DNA of 64,000 nt, taken from contig NZ_JAIMIC010000004.1 in the NCBI RefSeq assembly GCF_019966545.1, positions 1-64,000 of the forward strand, given 5' to 3'. Positions 27,972-36,303 of the stretch are shown in pieces. Position 1 is the first letter of the stretch, and each line of letters begins with the position of its first letter. The stretch comes from Heliomarina baculiformis (GTDB lineage Bacteria > Pseudomonadota > Alphaproteobacteria > Rhodobacterales > Rhodobacteraceae). Below the pieces are notes generated by a model. The model made no database searches. It worked only from the letters and a program-made list of their open reading frames with translations, and was not told the DNA's origin. The position numbers and the translations under genes are program-made.

Positions 27972-29138
27972 TCAGTCCTGCCAGCGCCCTTCGAACCCTT
28001 CCGGAATAAGCAGGTTATGGCGGCCCAGATTGGCGACATTGGTTTCACCGCAGAGCGCCATGGTCATGTCCAGTTCCTTCCGGATGATCTCAAGCGCCGT
28101 GGTCACGCCCTTTTGCCCCATCGCGCCAAGGCCGTAGATATACGACCGCCCGATCATCGTGCCGTTTGCCCCCATCGCGAGCGCCTTGAGCACGTCCTGA
28201 CCTGACCGGATACCGCTGTCGAGGATCACTTCGATATCACCGCCGACCGCGTCGAGGATCGGCGTCAGCATCCGGATCGAACTCAGCGCGCCGTCAAGCT
28301 GCCGCCCGCCGTGGTTGGACACCACGATGGCATCGGCACCCACTTTGACCGCCATCTTGGCATCTTCGGGATCGAGAATGCCCTTGAGGATGACCTTGCC
28401 GCCCCATTGCTCCATCAGCTTGCTGATCTTGTCCCAATCAAGCGTCAGATCGAACTGTTCAGCGGTCCACGCCCCCAGCGAGGCCGGATCGTCGATGCCG
28501 TCCACATGGCCGACGATATTCCCAAAGGAACGCCGTTTGGCGCTCAGCATCTCGATTCCCCAGCCCCATTTCGTCGCAAGGTTGGCAATTGTCCTCGGCG
28601 TCAGTTTCGGCGGGGCGGACAGACCGTTCTTGAGATCTTTGTGCCGTTGCCCCAATAACTGCAGGTCCAGCGTGATGACGAGCGCGGAACAACCCGCGTC
28701 CTTGGCCCGCTGGATCAGGCGCGAGGTGTAATCCGTGTCCTTCATCGTATAAAGCTGAAACCAGAAGGGCCCCGAGATATGCTCGGCCACGTCCTCGATC
28801 GAATTGATCGACATGGTCGACAGCGTATAGGGCACGCCGAATTTCTGCGCCGCCCGGGCCGCCTTCATCTCGCCATCGGCGTGCTGCATGCCCGTCAGTC
28901 CAACCGGCGCAAGCGCCACCGGCATGGTCATCTTCTGGCCAATCACCGTGCCGGCTGTCGACCGGTTCGACATGTCCACGGCGACTTTCTGGCGCAGCCG
29001 GATCTGCTCAAAGTCCGAGGAATTCTCGCGGAAAGTCTGCTCGGTCCAGCTGCCGCTTTCGGTGTAGTCAAAGAACATCCGCGGAACCCGGCGTTCATAG
29101 ATCCGCTTCAGATCCTGAATATTCGTAATGACCGGCAT
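27972..29138 (-). CDS. lldD: FMN-dependent alpha-hydroxy acid dehydrogenase (L-lactate dehydrogenase LldD type)
   Basis: TIM-barrel flavoenzyme of 388 residues oxidising L-lactate or a related 2-hydroxy acid. It starts MPVITNIQDLKRIYERRVPRMF. The active-site block VSNHGGRQLDGALSS carries the catalytic His and Arg, and FWFQLYTMKD and GCSALVITLDLQ are conserved FMN-contact regions. The start at 29138 has a very strong AAGGAGGG site; an upstream ATG eight codons away lacks one. Glycolate or mandelate oxidation is possible. Confidence 0.9.
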   Translation of the reverse strand: MPVITNIQDLKRIYERRVPRMFFDYTESGSWTEQTFRENSSDFEQIRLRQKVAVDMSNRSTAGTVIGQKMTMPVALAPVGLTGMQHADGEMKAARAAQKFGVPYTLSTMSINSIEDVAEHISGPFWFQLYTMKDTDYTSRLIQRAKDAGCSALVITLDLQLLGQRHKDLKNGLSAPPKLTPRTIANLATKWGWGIEMLSAKRRSFGNIVGHVDGIDDPASLGAWTAEQFDLTLDWDKISKLMEQWGGKVILKGILDPEDAKMAVKVGADAIVVSNHGGRQLDGALSSIRMLTPILDAVGGDIEVILDSGIRSGQDVLKALAMGANGTMIGRSYIYGLGAMGQKGVTTALEIIRKELDMTMALCGETNVANLGRHNLLIPEGFEGRWQD

Positions 29139-29268
29139 TTTCGCGCCCTCCTTGCTAAGCACTCGGAAGCAGTAGCAACGCGCCGGGGCTTACTCAAGCT
29201 GCCAAACGAACTGGTCGAACGATGCGCACTGCGCCATAGTCGCGCAGAACAGGAAGCAGGAGAGTCAG

Positions 29269-29706
29269 ATGTTCTTCGACGATATGCCGCTGGGCAAACG
29301 TTACACCACTGGATCCAAAACGCTCACGGCCGAGGAAATCATCGAATTCGCGAAGCAATGGGACAACCAGCCCTTCCATGTTGATGAAGAGGCTGCGAAG
29401 AAATCGGTCTATGGCGGTCTGATCGCCAGCGGTTTCCACACGATACTCACGGCCTTCAACCTGACGCTCGAGGCAAGCGACTGGTCGGAAAGCTCTATGG
29501 GGTCGCCCGGTATGTCCGAAGTGCGCTGGATCAAACCCGTCTACGCGGGCGATACCCTGCGGGTCGAGGCCGAAGTCACCGCGTCGAAAGCGTCCAAGTC
29601 AAAGCCCGACCGGGGGTTCGTCGACGTGCAGTACAATATTCTCAACCAGAACGACGATCTGGTCTCGTCCTATCATTCGACCCATATGCTCAAGCGGCGC
29701 AGTTAG
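29269..29706 (+). CDS. MaoC-family (R)-specific enoyl-CoA hydratase-like protein
   Basis: Single hot-dog protein of 145 residues. The hydratase motif is visible in FAKQWDNQPFHVDEEAAKKSVYGGLIASGFHT, split around residues 29-59, with Asp and His at the expected places. Members hydrate enoyl-CoAs or act on related thioesters. It diverges from lldD (about 130 bp between) and converges on the small secreted protein gene at 29710. Confidence 0.85.
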   Translation: MFFDDMPLGKRYTTGSKTLTAEEIIEFAKQWDNQPFHVDEEAAKKSVYGGLIASGFHTILTAFNLTLEASDWSESSMGSPGMSEVRWIKPVYAGDTLRVEAEVTASKASKSKPDRGFVDVQYNILNQNDDLVSSYHSTHMLKRRS

Positions 29707-29709
29707 GGC

Positions 29710-30057
29710 TCAGCCCAGAAAACGCTCGCTGCACCAGTTATAATATCGGATCGATTCCTCGATCAGCTCGCCCTCGGCGCGCGGCAGTTGCGACAGCACC
29801 GCCACAAAGGCTTTGCGCTTTTGCGAATAGGTGCCGCTCACGTGCCGCCCAAGGATCGTCGTGGCCTGTAACGCGCCTTCTTGAGCGCGGCGTTGCGTGA
29901 TCAGCCCGCGCCTTTCAAGCACTAGCGACGTATAGGAAAAATAGGCCGCGCATTGCAGGGCCTGTGCCTCTTCACCGAAATAGGTGCGGGTCTGGGCCGA
30001 AGCCGGGGCAAGCCCCGCAAGGGTGAGCAATCCGACAAGCCAGGCAACTTTGAACAT
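29710..30057 (-). CDS. Small secreted protein, unknown function
   Basis: Protein of 115 residues with a signal peptide (about 1-21, ending PASAQ). The mature part is helical with three cysteines and an Arg-rich middle (LERRGLITQRRAQEG), ending SIRYYNWCSERFLG. No family recognised. The ATG at 30057 is chosen because it places the hydrophobic signal at the N-terminus. It lies in the trpA-maoC interval, 3 bp from the convergent maoC stop. Confidence 0.65.
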   Translation of the reverse strand: MFKVAWLVGLLTLAGLAPASAQTRTYFGEEAQALQCAAYFSYTSLVLERRGLITQRRAQEGALQATTILGRHVSGTYSQKRKAFVAVLSQLPRAEGELIEESIRYYNWCSERFLG

Positions 30058-30152
30058 AGGCATTCCGATCCGGAAACTGTGCAAGTTTCCGCAACAGTGC
30101 CGGGGCCGAATGGCTTACCGTTGACCCTAAGCGGGTAATTTCAGGGCAATAT

Positions 30153-30944
30153 TCAGGCCGAATGGGCCCCGTCGGCCAAGGACTTAACAAAAGCCAGCAC
30201 TTCGTTAACGGGCTTGCCCTTTTCGATCTGGTCGACGATGGCCGACCCCACGACCGAGCCATCGGCCACTTCGGCAATCGCTCGCGATTGTTCCGGTGTC
30301 TTGATCCCGAAACCCACTATGACCGGCAGGTTGGTCCCCGCCTTGATCCGTGCGACTTCTGGTCCGACATCGGCGGACTGCGCCTCGGCCGAGCCGGTGA
30401 TCCCGGTAATCGACACGTAATAGACAAACCCCGATGTGTTCTCGAGCACCTTGGGCAGGCGTGCATCATCGGTGGTTGGCGTGGCAAGCCGGATAAAGTT
30501 GAGACCGGCCTTCTGCGCGGGCAGGCACAGCTCGTCATCTTCCTCGGGCGGCAGGTCCACGATGATCAGCCCGTCGATCCCTGCCTCTTTGGCCTGTTCC
30601 AGAAAGGTGCTCACGCCGCGCGAATAGATCGGGTTGTAATAGCCCATCATCACGATCGGGGTCGTGTCATCGTCTTCCCGAAATTTGCGGGCAAGCTCAA
30701 GAGTTCGATTGAGTGTCATGCCGCCTTCAAGCGCGCGCTGCCCGGCAAGCTGGATTGTCGGGCCGTCCGCCATCGGGTCGGTAAAGGGCAGGCCCAGCTC
30801 GATGATGTCCACACCGGCACCCGGCAGGCCCTTCACGATCTCCAGCGAGGTTTCAAAGTCCGGATCGCCCGCCATCACATAGGCCACGAATGCTTTCTTC
30901 CCCGTGTCGCGGAGCGTGGCGAATTTGGCGTCGATACGGGTCAT
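30153..30944 (-). CDS. trpA: Tryptophan synthase alpha chain
   Basis: TIM-barrel protein of 263 residues cleaving indole-3-glycerol phosphate. The catalytic Glu is in [17 protein letters not shown] with its Asp, and [11 protein letters not shown] is the phosphate-binding loop. It is separated from trpF-trpB by about 8 kb and inverted, so coordination with them cannot be by a shared transcript. Confidence 0.96.
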   Translation of the reverse strand: MTRIDAKFATLRDTGKKAFVAYVMAGDPDFETSLEIVKGLPGAGVDIIELGLPFTDPMADGPTIQLAGQRALEGGMTLNRTLELARKFREDDDTTPIVMMGYYNPIYSRGVSTFLEQAKEAGIDGLIIVDLPPEEDDELCLPAQKAGLNFIRLATPTTDDARLPKVLENTSGFVYYVSITGITGSAEAQSADVGPEVARIKAGTNLPVIVGFGIKTPEQSRAIAEVADGSVVGSAIVDQIEKGKPVNEVLAFVKSLADGAHSA

Positions 30945-31029
30945 GGGCGCGTTCCTTTATCTGTCGGTCTGCCATGCCAAAACTGCAGGGGGAAATCAAT
31001 GCACCATGTCCCCGTCCGACACCGCCGCG

Positions 31030-31530
31030 TCAGAATGCAACCGTGTAGCGCAGGCTAAGCGTATTCACACCGGGGTTGAAATCGCGGATCGAGGCATTGG
31101 AGATATGCGACAGCCCAAGGGACATGCTGTTGCCTGACTCGAACCGTTTGCCGACACCGATAAGCGAGCGGAAAAAGAAATGCCCGCCAAGCTGGTTCAC
31201 CGGCATGTCCTCGTCATAGTACCCCGGCATAAGGCTGCCTTCGATGAACCAGTCGTTCGCCAGCGACCAGTTGGCGACGATCCCCGCCCCGACAAAGAAA
31301 TCGCCCGCACCCGTAATCCGGGCGTTGCCACCCCATGAATAGCTGGCGACTTCACCTTCGTAAAACGGGGTGTGGTGGTATTCGAGATCGACGGTTGCCG
31401 TATCTCTCGAGATTTCATTGCTGAAATCCGAATAGCCTAGACCGAATGTCAAGGATTGGGCGCTGGCCATCGGGGCAAAAAGGATCATGACCGGCAAAGC
31501 AAGGCCGGATACTCTCAGAACGTTCTTCAT
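31030..31530 (-). CDS. PagL-like lipid A 3-O-deacylase (acyloxyacyl hydrolase)
   Basis: Predicted 166-residue outer-membrane beta-barrel with a signal peptide (about 1-24, ending ASAQS). The C-terminal half carries the PagL catalytic pattern LSHISNASI, with His142 and Ser144, and the chain ends in an outer-membrane-type Phe. PagL removes the 3-O acyl chain from lipid A. Sequence identity outside the motif is not evident by eye, so the substrate call is from family. Confidence 0.78.
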   Translation of the reverse strand: MKNVLRVSGLALPVMILFAPMASAQSLTFGLGYSDFSNEISRDTATVDLEYHHTPFYEGEVASYSWGGNARITGAGDFFVGAGIVANWSLANDWFIEGSLMPGYYDEDMPVNQLGGHFFFRSLIGVGKRFESGNSMSLGLSHISNASIRDFNPGVNTLSLRYTVAF

Positions 31531-31718
31531 TTTCTTGACTTCAATTTGAGTGTTGCGGTGAAAGAGCTCCGATCTTGCATCTGACGGCTATCACCGGCGC
31601 TTCCAAAACTCTTAACGCGGTAACGAACCAATTGGTTCAATCTCGTCTTTCGCGCAGCCCTGCTTGCGCTTGCGGCTTGGGCTGCTAGAAGCGGCGCAAA
31701 TCTGACAGGAGAACGTCA

Positions 31719-32816
31719 ATGGGATTCAAGATGGGTATCGTCGGATTGCCGAATGTCGGCAAATCCACGTTGTTCAATGCGCTGACGCGGACGGCGGCGG
31801 CGCAGGCGGCGAACTTCCCGTTTTGCACGATCGAGCCGAACGTGGGCGAGGTCGCCGTACCGGATGCGCGGCTCGACAAGCTCGCGGAGATTGCCAAGTC
31901 GAAATCGATTATCCCGACGCGGATGACCTTTGTCGACATCGCCGGTCTGGTGAAAGGCGCGTCCAAGGGCGAAGGGCTCGGCAACCAGTTTCTCGCGAAC
32001 ATCCGCGAAACCGACGCCATCGCGCATGTGCTGCGTTGTTTCGAAGACGGTGACGTTACCCATGTCGAAGGCCGTGTCGATCCGGTCGCCGATGCCGAGA
32101 CCATCGAAACCGAACTGATGCTGGCCGATCTGGAATCCATCGAAAAGCGGTTGCAGAACATCGTGCGCAAGGTGCGCGGCGGCGACAAGGAAGCCGTTCA
32201 GCAGCAGCGCCTGATGGAAGCCGCCAAGGCCGCGCTCGAAGAAGGCAAGCCCGCGCGCACTGTCGCGGTCGACGAAGAAGACGCCAAGGCCTGGAAAATG
32301 CTGCAGCTTCTGACCGCCAAGCCGGTGCTCTACGTCTGTAACGTCTCCGAGGAAGAAGCCGCCGAAGGCAACGAACATTCCGCCCGCGTTGCCGAAATGG
32401 CAGCGGCACAGGGCAACTCGCACGTGGTTATTTCGGCCCGGATCGAGGAAGAGATCAGCCAGCTCGAAGACGAGGAAGCGCAGATGTTCCTCGAAGAGAT
32501 GGGGCTCGAGGAGGCCGGGCTCGACCGCCTGATCCGCGCGGGCTACGAGCTCCTGCACCTTGAGACATATTTCACCGTCGGTCCGAAAGAGGCGCGCGCC
32601 TGGACGATCCGCAAGGGAACCATGGCGCCGCAGGCTGCCGGTGTGATCCACGGGGATTTCGAAAAGGGTTTCATCCGGGCCGAGACCATTGCCTATGACG
32701 ATTTCGTCTCGCTCGGTGGGGAACAGCCCGCAAAAGAAGCGGGCAAGATGCGCGCTGAAGGCAAGGGATATACCGTCAAGGACGGCGACGTCCTGCACTT
32801 CCTTTTCAATAATTGA
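31719..32816 (+). CDS. ychF: Redox-regulated ATPase YchF (Obg-like)
   Basis: Translation-associated P-loop NTPase of 365 residues. The G1 loop is [12 protein letters not shown]3 is [17 protein letters not shown], and the nucleotide-specificity motif is atypical ([11 protein letters not shown]), as in YchF proteins that prefer ATP. A TGS domain occupies the last 80 residues ([16 protein letters not shown] onward). The start has CAGGAG. A hairpin downstream can terminate opposing transcripts. Confidence 0.96.
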   Translation: MGFKMGIVGLPNVGKSTLFNALTRTAAAQAANFPFCTIEPNVGEVAVPDARLDKLAEIAKSKSIIPTRMTFVDIAGLVKGASKGEGLGNQFLANIRETDAIAHVLRCFEDGDVTHVEGRVDPVADAETIETELMLADLESIEKRLQNIVRKVRGGDKEAVQQQRLMEAAKAALEEGKPARTVAVDEEDAKAWKMLQLLTAKPVLYVCNVSEEEAAEGNEHSARVAEMAAAQGNSHVVISARIEEEISQLEDEEAQMFLEEMGLEEAGLDRLIRAGYELLHLETYFTVGPKEARAWTIRKGTMAPQAAGVIHGDFEKGFIRAETIAYDDFVSLGGEQPAKEAGKMRAEGKGYTVKDGDVLHFLFNN

Positions 32817-32853
32817 AAAAATTATGCACACAGCCCGTAGGGGCTATGTGCAT
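32817..32853 (-). terminator. Rho-independent terminator for the 32874-33182 gene
   Basis: ATGCACA (32824-32830) with TGTGCAT (32847-32853), plus AGCCC/GGGCT around a GTAG loop, form a long hairpin with one mismatch. On the - strand it is followed by AATTTTTTC, making a good terminator 20 bp beyond that gene's stop. On the + strand it has no T run, though it may still slow ychF transcripts. Confidence 0.75.
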
Positions 32854-32873
32854 GCCTGTGGATGGGGCCGCAA

Positions 32874-33182
32874 TTACCGGGGGCCGTATTCCACGGGGTT
32901 ACGGGTGGTGTCGATCTCCAGAGCGGAGTCGGACTGGTCGAGCCCGCGACGGAACGGCTGCTGGGATTCGGGAACTTGCACCCGGGTCGCATCTTCGATC
33001 GAATTCCGCATAGCGCTGTCACTTTCGTACGAGCGGTCCTGATCGTGGCTCTGCCCAGCTGCAGCCGGATCACCAGCATTGTAACGCGAATGTTCCGCGA
33101 TAGCGTCTGCCTGTACGATACCGGTCGACGCTGCGATTGCAGTGATACCTGCGAGGGCGGCAATTTTCAGATTCGGTTTCAT
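32874..33182 (-). CDS. Small secreted hydrophilic protein, unknown function
   Basis: Protein of 102 residues with a signal peptide (about 1-25, ending VQADA). The mature part is hydrophilic and rich in Ser, Asp, Arg and Gln (for example DPAAAGQSHDQDRSY) with no cysteines, and may be disordered. AGGAA precedes the ATG. Its own terminator and a 316-bp upstream region suggest a monocistronic gene. No family recognised. Confidence 0.65.
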   Translation of the reverse strand: MKPNLKIAALAGITAIAASTGIVQADAIAEHSRYNAGDPAAAGQSHDQDRSYESDSAMRNSIEDATRVQVPESQQPFRRGLDQSDSALEIDTTRNPVEYGPR

Positions 33183-33498
33183 CTTCGTTTCCTTTCAATT
33201 CGTCTGCCAGCGTGTGCTGCATCAGCCCCGCTGGCAGGAAATGAACGGATTCCAGTAGCAAAAGTTTCACATTTCATGTTCACATAAATTTGCCCAAGCA
33301 TTTACTATAAAACATAAATTTTCGCGTGAGCGCCTATTGAATTCGAACGCGGAGCCCTTAAAGGACGTGTGCGATGCAATCGTGATTGATGTTTCCGGGC
33401 GTCATTCTGCCGCACAGCGGAGATGAAAAAATTCGCTCCGGGGTTGCGTCATCTGCTCAACGGGCGAAAAATGATGCATCCGCAGCAGGGAATGTCAT
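33183..33498. other. 316-bp AT-rich intergenic region before the catabolic island
   Basis: No gene is supported. The stretch 33270-33330 is AT-rich and likely holds the promoter of the - strand small gene. Near the right end a GTCATATGAC palindrome (33494-33503) overlaps the start codon of the first GntR gene and contains the TGTCATAT half-site seen in the island's 18-bp dyads; autoregulation is conceivable. Confidence 0.3.
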
Positions 33499-34269
33499 AT
33501 GACGCCGACACAGGATATCGTCACGCCGCTCTACCACCAGATCACGCTGGTGCTCCGGCAGCGCATCGAGGCGGGCTATTACGGTCCCGACGGCCGGATC
33601 CCGTCCGAGCAGGACCTCGCCCGCGAATTCAATGTCTCCCGTATTACCGTGGCCCGCGCGATCAACGATCTCGCGCAGGCCGGTCTGGTCGAACGACGTC
33701 GCGGTGCGGGCACCCGAGTTGTTGGCGGCGCGCTAAGCCGCCCTGTGACCGCGGGCATCGGGTCGCTGTTGCAAAGTCTTAACGACATGGGCAGCCGCAC
33801 TCAGGTCAAGGTTCTGGAATTCGGATTCACGGCCCCATCCCCAGAAGTGCGGGCGGCGCTGGAGCTGGACGCCGATGCGCGAGTGCAGCGAGCCGTTCGC
33901 GTGCGCAGCTACAAGAAAGAGCCGTTTTCCCACCTCACATCTTTCCTGCCGGATGACATAGGCAGCCAGTTCGATGCGGAGGACATGGGAAAGCACCCCA
34001 TCATGGATCTCTTAAAGCGCGCGGGTATCAATGTCGGCAGCGCCGAACAAAGCTTTTCGGCTGCCCTGGCGGACCCGCAAACCGGCGCCGCGCTCGACGT
34101 GGTCGTGGGAACGCCTCTGCTGGCAATCGACAGGGTCATCCGCGATGACAGTGGCCGCGGCGTGGAGTTCCTCAAGATTCTCTACCGCACGGATCGTTAT
34201 CAATATCAGATGACGCTCGACGCGGCGGGCGAGAATGGCGCGAATACATGGTCCACCACCGAAAACTGA
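33499..34269 (+). CDS. GntR-family (HutC/UTRA) transcriptional regulator 1
   Basis: Protein of 256 residues. Residues 8-75 are the GntR winged helix (LYHQITLVLRQRIEAG, GRIPSEQDLAREFNVSRITV, RRRGAGTRV), and residues 90-245 are a UTRA ligand-binding domain ending YRTDRYQYQMTLD. It is strikingly similar to the regulator at 43383-44147, sharing long blocks such as LLQSLNDMGSRTQVKVLE and VGSAEQSFSAALADPQT. HutC-type regulators usually repress catabolic genes and release on binding a pathway metabolite. The 18-bp dyads at 34360, 35393, 39011 and 44841 are its likely targets, shared with the paralogue. Confidence 0.9.
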   Translation: MTPTQDIVTPLYHQITLVLRQRIEAGYYGPDGRIPSEQDLAREFNVSRITVARAINDLAQAGLVERRRGAGTRVVGGALSRPVTAGIGSLLQSLNDMGSRTQVKVLEFGFTAPSPEVRAALELDADARVQRAVRVRSYKKEPFSHLTSFLPDDIGSQFDAEDMGKHPIMDLLKRAGINVGSAEQSFSAALADPQTGAALDVVVGTPLLAIDRVIRDDSGRGVEFLKILYRTDRYQYQMTLDAAGENGANTWSTTEN

Positions 34270-34359
34270 TCCTCCCGGTCTGATCAAACGGCAGGCATTC
34301 AATGCCGGTTGATCGCGTTCCTTCCGGCCCGGGGTTTACCTTCGGGCATCTTTGCGTAT

Positions 34360-34377
34360 TGCTATATCAATAGATCA
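34360..34377. promoter_or_regulatory. Operator-like dyad A upstream of the nitrilase gene
   Basis: TGCTATATCAATAGATCA, one of four similar 18-bp imperfect dyads in this island, 40 bp before the nitrilase start. TATTG (34357-34361) and CAATA (34368-34372) also form an inverted repeat. It deviates from the others in its right half. GntR/HutC binding is inferred. Confidence 0.55.
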
Positions 34378-34416
34378 AACCCTGCGCCGCCCCGGCTGCG
34401 CGAAACGGAGCGCTCA

Positions 34417-35370
34417 ATGGCTGTCCATCGCATCGCTGCCGCACATGCGGCCTCCATCCTGCTCGACAAGGCCGCGTCCATCGCGCTCGCCTGTGACATG
34501 ATCGAAGAGGCGGGGAGCAAAGGCGTCGAACTGCTTTGCTTTCCGGAAACCTTCGTGCCGGGGTTCCCCTACTGGATCAACCTCTACCCGCCGGGGAACC
34601 AACATGGCGTCCACCTGAAATACCTCGCGCAGTCTGTCGATATCGCGACGGGCGATCTCGATCCTGTTTGTGCGGCGGCAGGCAAGGCGGGGGTCTCGGT
34701 CGTGCTCGGCATCAGCGAACGCGACGGCGGAACTATATATAATGCACAGGCCTTCATCGGGCCCGAAGGCGCTCTGCTTGGGGTGCATCGCAAGCTGCAG
34801 CCCACCTTTGCGGAACGTATGCTCTGGGGGCAGGGCGATGGCGCCGGGCTGATCGTTGCGGAAATGCCCGTGGGCCGGGTTGGCGGGCTGATCTGTTACG
34901 AACACATGATGAACCTTGCCCGGCAGGCGCTGATTTCCGACCGGATGCAGATCCACTGCGCCAGCTGGCCTACCTTTGCAACTCTCGCAAAACGCGGTGG
35001 CACCTATGACGAAACCGTCGAAATTCTCATGCGCTCGCACGCCATCACCGGTCAGTGCTTTGTCATCCTCGCCGAAAACTTCGTAACCCAACAATATCTC
35101 GACGTGATGGAAGAGGAGCTTGGACCGCAAGCCGAAATCACGGCAGGCGGCGGCTGTTCCGCGATCTATGCGCCCTCCGGCGCTGTTCTTGCCGGCCCAC
35201 ACAAAGGCGCGACCCAGGCGATCATCCACGCGGATGTCGAACTGGACGATATCTATCGCTCCAAGGTGCTCGCCGATACTGCCGGACACTCCTCCCGGCC
35301 TGAAATACTGCAACTGCAGGTCAACCGCAGCCCGGCGCAAACGCTGGTAGAGACAGGCCGCGCCAAATGA
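34417..35370 (+). CDS. Nitrilase (carbon-nitrogen hydrolase family)
   Basis: Protein of 317 residues with the nitrilase triad Glu44 (LCFPETFVPGFPYWI), Lys126 (VHRKLQPT) and Cys160 (GGLICYEHMM). The FPETFVPGFPYWI block and HCASWP segment favour a true nitrilase (nitrile to acid plus ammonia) or cyanide-type hydrolase over an amidase. The start at 34417 follows CGGAGCG; a 36-codon upstream extension across the operator is rejected. It is the first enzyme gene of the island, preceded by dyad A and followed by dyad B. Confidence 0.88.
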   Translation: MAVHRIAAAHAASILLDKAASIALACDMIEEAGSKGVELLCFPETFVPGFPYWINLYPPGNQHGVHLKYLAQSVDIATGDLDPVCAAAGKAGVSVVLGISERDGGTIYNAQAFIGPEGALLGVHRKLQPTFAERMLWGQGDGAGLIVAEMPVGRVGGLICYEHMMNLARQALISDRMQIHCASWPTFATLAKRGGTYDETVEILMRSHAITGQCFVILAENFVTQQYLDVMEEELGPQAEITAGGGCSAIYAPSGAVLAGPHKGATQAIIHADVELDDIYRSKVLADTAGHSSRPEILQLQVNRSPAQTLVETGRAK

Positions 35371-35392
35371 CCTTGCCTGCGGGCAATCAATA

Positions 35393-35410
35393 TGACATAT
35401 TGATATAGCA
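35393..35410. promoter_or_regulatory. Operator-like dyad B upstream of amidohydrolase 1
   Basis: TGACATATTGATATAGCA fits the 18-bp consensus. It overlaps a perfect longer palindrome, ATCAATATG-A-CATATTGAT, at 35386-35404. It lies 25 bp before the next start codon, in the 65-bp gap after the nitrilase gene. Confidence 0.65.
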
Positions 35411-35435
35411 TTATACTAAATCGGATGGCCGGACA

Positions 35436-36302
35436 GTGACCCAAAGAGACTATGGCGCAATCGACGCAGTTGCGAATATCTGGACCGCCGAGGCACTCGC
35501 CGGGCGGCCCGACCGCGAGGATTTCTACACTGGCAAGATGAAGGTCGATCAGCAGACCTTTGAGGGCATCTCCCTCGAGGAAATGCTGGGCCGCATGGAC
35601 AGGGCCGGGATCGAAAAGGCCTTTCTCATTGCTGCCAAGGTCGGGCCCCGTTTGCACCGCTCCTGCTACCATGTGCCTTACAAGCTGGTGGTCGACGCGG
35701 TGCAGAAATACCCCGACCGTTTTCTTGGCCTCGCGGGCATCGATCCGACCGAGGGGATGAACGGCGTCCGTGCGCTGGAATCGGCGGTGCGCGATGACGG
35801 TTTCATCGGCGCGCATCTCTACCCGCACTGGTTCGAACTGGCCCCCGATCACGCCCGCAACTACCCGTTCTACGCCAAGTGCATCGAACTCGACGTGCCG
35901 ATCCAGCTGCAAGTGGGCCAGTCGATGGTCTATGACAAAAGTTACCCCCGTCGCAGCGTAGGCCGCCCGATCACGCTCGACGCGGTGGCCTGCGACCTGC
36001 CCGAGTTGAAGCTGATCGGCATCCATGTCGGCATCCCCTGGACGGATGAGATGATCGCGATGGCGTGGAAACACGAAAACGTCTTTATCGGCTCTGACGC
36101 GCATTCCCCGAAATACTGGCCCGAAGCCTTTGTGAAATACATCAACTCCTACGGGCAGGACAAAGTCATCTTCGGCACCGATTTCCCGGTTCTGGATTTC
36201 GAACGCACCATGCGCGAGATCGACGATCTCAACCTGCGCCCCGGTCCCGAACGCAAGTTCCTGCGCGACAACGTGCTGCGGATCTACGGGCTGGAGGGCT
36301 GA
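35436..36302 (+). CDS. Amidohydrolase-related (COG2159) TIM-barrel protein 1
   Basis: Protein of 288 residues in the amidohydrolase-2 family, which includes ACMSD-type decarboxylases and lactone/amide hydrolases. Recognisable blocks are GAHLYPHWFELAP, IQLQVGQSM, LIGIHVGIPW and VIFGTDFPVLDFE, supplying the barrel's later His and Asp ligands. The usual N-terminal HxH is missing: the first strand reads AIDAVANIW. Metal binding may therefore be altered. It is a paralogue of 42471-43319. The start is GTG at 35436. It ends one base before the ligase gene, implying an operon. Confidence 0.82.
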   Translation: MTQRDYGAIDAVANIWTAEALAGRPDREDFYTGKMKVDQQTFEGISLEEMLGRMDRAGIEKAFLIAAKVGPRLHRSCYHVPYKLVVDAVQKYPDRFLGLAGIDPTEGMNGVRALESAVRDDGFIGAHLYPHWFELAPDHARNYPFYAKCIELDVPIQLQVGQSMVYDKSYPRRSVGRPITLDAVACDLPELKLIGIHVGIPWTDEMIAMAWKHENVFIGSDAHSPKYWPEAFVKYINSYGQDKVIFGTDFPVLDFERTMREIDDLNLRPGPERKFLRDNVLRIYGLEG

Positions 36303-36303
36303 C

